DNA of 64,000 nucleotides, taken from Phaeobacter inhibens DSM 16374 (lineage in GTDB: Bacteria > Pseudomonadota > Alphaproteobacteria > Rhodobacterales > Rhodobacteraceae). The first letter of the stretch is position 1; every line of letters begins with the position of its first letter. Positions 62,728 through 64,000 of the stretch are shown here, piece after piece. The stretch is from the NCBI RefSeq assembly GCF_000473105.1, contig NZ_KI421498.1, forward strand, positions 2,957,009 through 3,021,008. Reading direction: 5' to 3'. The notes beneath the pieces are model-generated. The model did no database searches. It saw only the letters and a program-made list of their open reading frames with translations, and was not told the origin of the DNA. The position numbers and the translations under genes were made by a program.

Positions 62728-63191
62728 GCTTTGGCTTTGCCGGGTTTGAAGGGGGCCATTCCAGCTCGGGCCAGCTCATCAGCACGTTCATTTTCAGGAT
62801 GCCCGGCATGCCCTTTGACCCATTCCCACGTCACGGTGTGACGGCGCTGTGCCTCGTCCAGACGCTGCCAGAGTTCGACATTTTTGACGGGCTTCTTCGA
62901 CGCGGTTTTCCAACCGTTGCGTTTCCATCCGTGAATCCAGCCCGTGACGCCGTTCTTTACATATGCGGAATCGGTGACAACCGTCAGCGTGGACGGTCTC
63001 GCAAGGTTTTCGAGGGCATTGATTGCGGCCAGAAGTTCCATACGGTTGTTGGTGGTTTCGGCCTCGCCGCCGCTCAGTTCCTTTTCTTTGACGATGGTCT
63101 CACCATCCATTGCCCGCAGCAACACACCCCAACCGCCGGGGCCGGGATTACCAGAACACGCACCATCGGTGTAGGCGAATAGCTCAGCCAT
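62724..63191 (-). CDS. rnhA: Ribonuclease HI
   Basis: A 155-residue RNase [15 protein letters not shown] (D1), [14 protein letters not shown] (E), [11 protein letters not shown] (D2) and [14 protein letters not shown] (last D) make the full DEDD active site. It degrades RNA in RNA-DNA hybrids. The ATG at 63191 is inside the end of the methyltransferase gene. Confidence 0.96.
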   Translation of the reverse strand: MAELFAYTDGACSGNPGPGGWGVLLRAMDGETIVKEKELSGGEAETTNNRMELLAAINALENLARPSTLTVVTDSAYVKNGVTGWIHGWKRNGWKTASKKPVKNVELWQRLDEAQRRHTVTWEWVKGHAGHPENERADELARAGMAPFKPGKAKA

Positions 63192-63783
63192 GACAGGCCA
63201 CCGAAATCCAGCGTGCCATTGACCCATCTAAGCCGACGCTTTCGCCTGTGGTACTGTTGGTGGGTGTGAAACCGGCTGAGCGCAGCAGATCCTTCAATTC
63301 GTTGTCCTCATAATAGGTGTAGAGCCGCCCAAGGGCGTCCCGGGCCTCGCCCTTACCGAGCTTCAGCGCAATGTAAAAGGGGCCACCTGACCGTAATGCT
63401 TGCCGGATGGCGCGCAAATGGCGGGGGAAGTCGGCACGCGAGGCATGCAGCAGGCTGAAATTGGCCCAGACACCATCGTAGATGTCGATGCCGGTGAGCT
63501 CATCAAAGCTGGCAAGCTGGGTCTGAACCCCGGAGAGCTGGTCCGCCAGCGCGATCATTTCAGCCGAAGCATCCATGGCAAGAGGGCGTAGACCGGCGGA
63601 TGCCATAACTGCGCTGGACGTGCCTGGACCACAGCCCAGATCCAACACCTGACCACCGGGCGGGCAGGCGGCGATGAATTCCTCAAGCCGCGGATCCTGC
63701 CGCAAGTGGATCTCGTTGCGGTCCGCATAATCCGACGCCTTGCGGTTGTAGATTTCCAGAGTCGTGCGGTCTGGTTCACTCAT
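63184..63783 (-). CDS. SAM-dependent class I methyltransferase
   Basis: A 199-residue methyltransferase with motif [16 protein letters not shown] and the following acid DASAEM, then [13 protein letters not shown]. The substrate is not predictable. It overlaps rnhA by 8 bp and a membrane protein gene by ATGA. Confidence 0.85.
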   Translation of the reverse strand: MSEPDRTTLEIYNRKASDYADRNEIHLRQDPRLEEFIAACPPGGQVLDLGCGPGTSSAVMASAGLRPLAMDASAEMIALADQLSGVQTQLASFDELTGIDIYDGVWANFSLLHASRADFPRHLRAIRQALRSGGPFYIALKLGKGEARDALGRLYTYYEDNELKDLLRSAGFTPTNSTTGESVGLDGSMARWISVACHG

Positions 63784-64000
63784 AGGTACACGCCTACGGC
63801 CAGGCTGGCGATCACGATAGATGTGAGCAGCAGTCGCAGCTGCATCCACCAGGATGGAGTTAGGCGCCATGCGGAGAAGGCATAGTCCAGCAGCAACAGC
63901 CCGGCGAAACCGTAGATCAGGTTGATGCCTGCGCTGGTTGGGCCACCGCCTGTCATAAAGAACGCCCAGAGTGCTGGCAGCACTGACAACGTGTAGCCCG
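63780..64000 (-). CDS. DUF3429-like membrane protein, 3' part only (cut by window end)
   Basis: The visible ~73 residues (open to the window edge) hold three hydrophobic segments: GYTLSVLPALWAFFM, a second helix and the C-terminal SWWMQLRLLLTSIVIASLAV. The SVLPALWA and WWMQLRLLLT motifs are those of DUF3429 (TMEM69-like) proteins, which normally are about 130-160 residues. The start lies beyond the window. Confidence 0.75.
   Translation of the reverse strand, partial: GYTLSVLPALWAFFMTGGGPTSAGINLIYGFAGLLLLDYAFSAWRLTPSWWMQLRLLLTSIVIASLAVGVYL

Overview
The window looks like chromosome from an alphaproteobacterium of the order Rhodobacterales, probably the Roseobacter group. This rests on several features seen together: an F0 operon in the order atpI-B-E-X-F with a separate b' gene, a MipZ-type division-site ATPase, an FeS-type (6-4) photolyase, an imuA-imuB-dnaE2 mutagenesis cassette, an exosortase E/VPEID-CTERM pair, and a 23S-5S-tRNA-fMet arrangement. 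No species can be named from the sequence alone.

Layout. 1-1.55 kb is the 3' end of an rRNA operon (partial 23S, 5S, initiator tRNA, terminator). 1.58-2.80 kb is a complete IS3-family insertion sequence with terminal inverted repeats and an A7G frameshift site. It abuts a ProV-like ABC ATPase gene that has lost its 5' part, including the Walker A region. The ATPase remnant is followed by an intact ProW-like permease with an odd N-terminal extension and by two adjacent, dissimilar ureohydrolase genes (2.8-7.0 kb). 7.0-14.1 kb is DNA repair: dnaE2, imuB, imuA and a photolyase. 14.2-16.3 kb carries hemN, with an FnrL-like site, and an NnrU-family gene. 16.4-23.3 kb is a homogentisate catabolic operon (hmgA, fahA, an MBL-fold protein, an FAD monooxygenase, DUF2783, a VOC protein, maiA) with a divergent MarR regulator. 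A class III nucleotide cyclase follows.

25.3-28.1 kb holds a VPEID-CTERM surface-protein candidate convergent with its likely processing enzyme, exosortase E fused to a CPBP protease. That gene overlaps the end of mipZ. 28.3-36.6 kb is the ribosome/SRP locus (rpmE, rplS, trmD, rimM, rpsP, ffh), interrupted by a kinase-like gene on the opposite strand, a small membrane protein, bluB, a chorismate mutase and three GNAT acetyltransferases. 37-43 kb has an EF-G-like protein with a shortened switch I region, a prolyl-tRNA deacylase, and two DMT exporters, each with a neighbouring regulator. 43.2-45.9 kb is the F0 ATP synthase operon. 46-52.6 kb holds a hexapeptide acyltransferase, a GntR regulator, a lipoprotein, smc and two secreted proteins. 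52.7-55.8 kb has a lytic transglycosylase and cobC-cobD. 56.2-64 kb has a glutathionyl-hydroquinone reductase, a PatB-like C-S lyase, three tandem peptide deformylase genes (the third with lost catalytic residues) with fmt, rnhA and small genes, and ends in a DUF3429 gene cut by the window edge.

The most notable signals are the paired ureohydrolases behind an IS-truncated transporter, the exosortase E/VPEID pair, the def-def-def' array with a probable dead deformylase, the MBL protein that keeps one metal site but has lost the other, and the EF-G homologue with a shortened switch I. All functional statements are from motif recognition by eye; no database search was possible.
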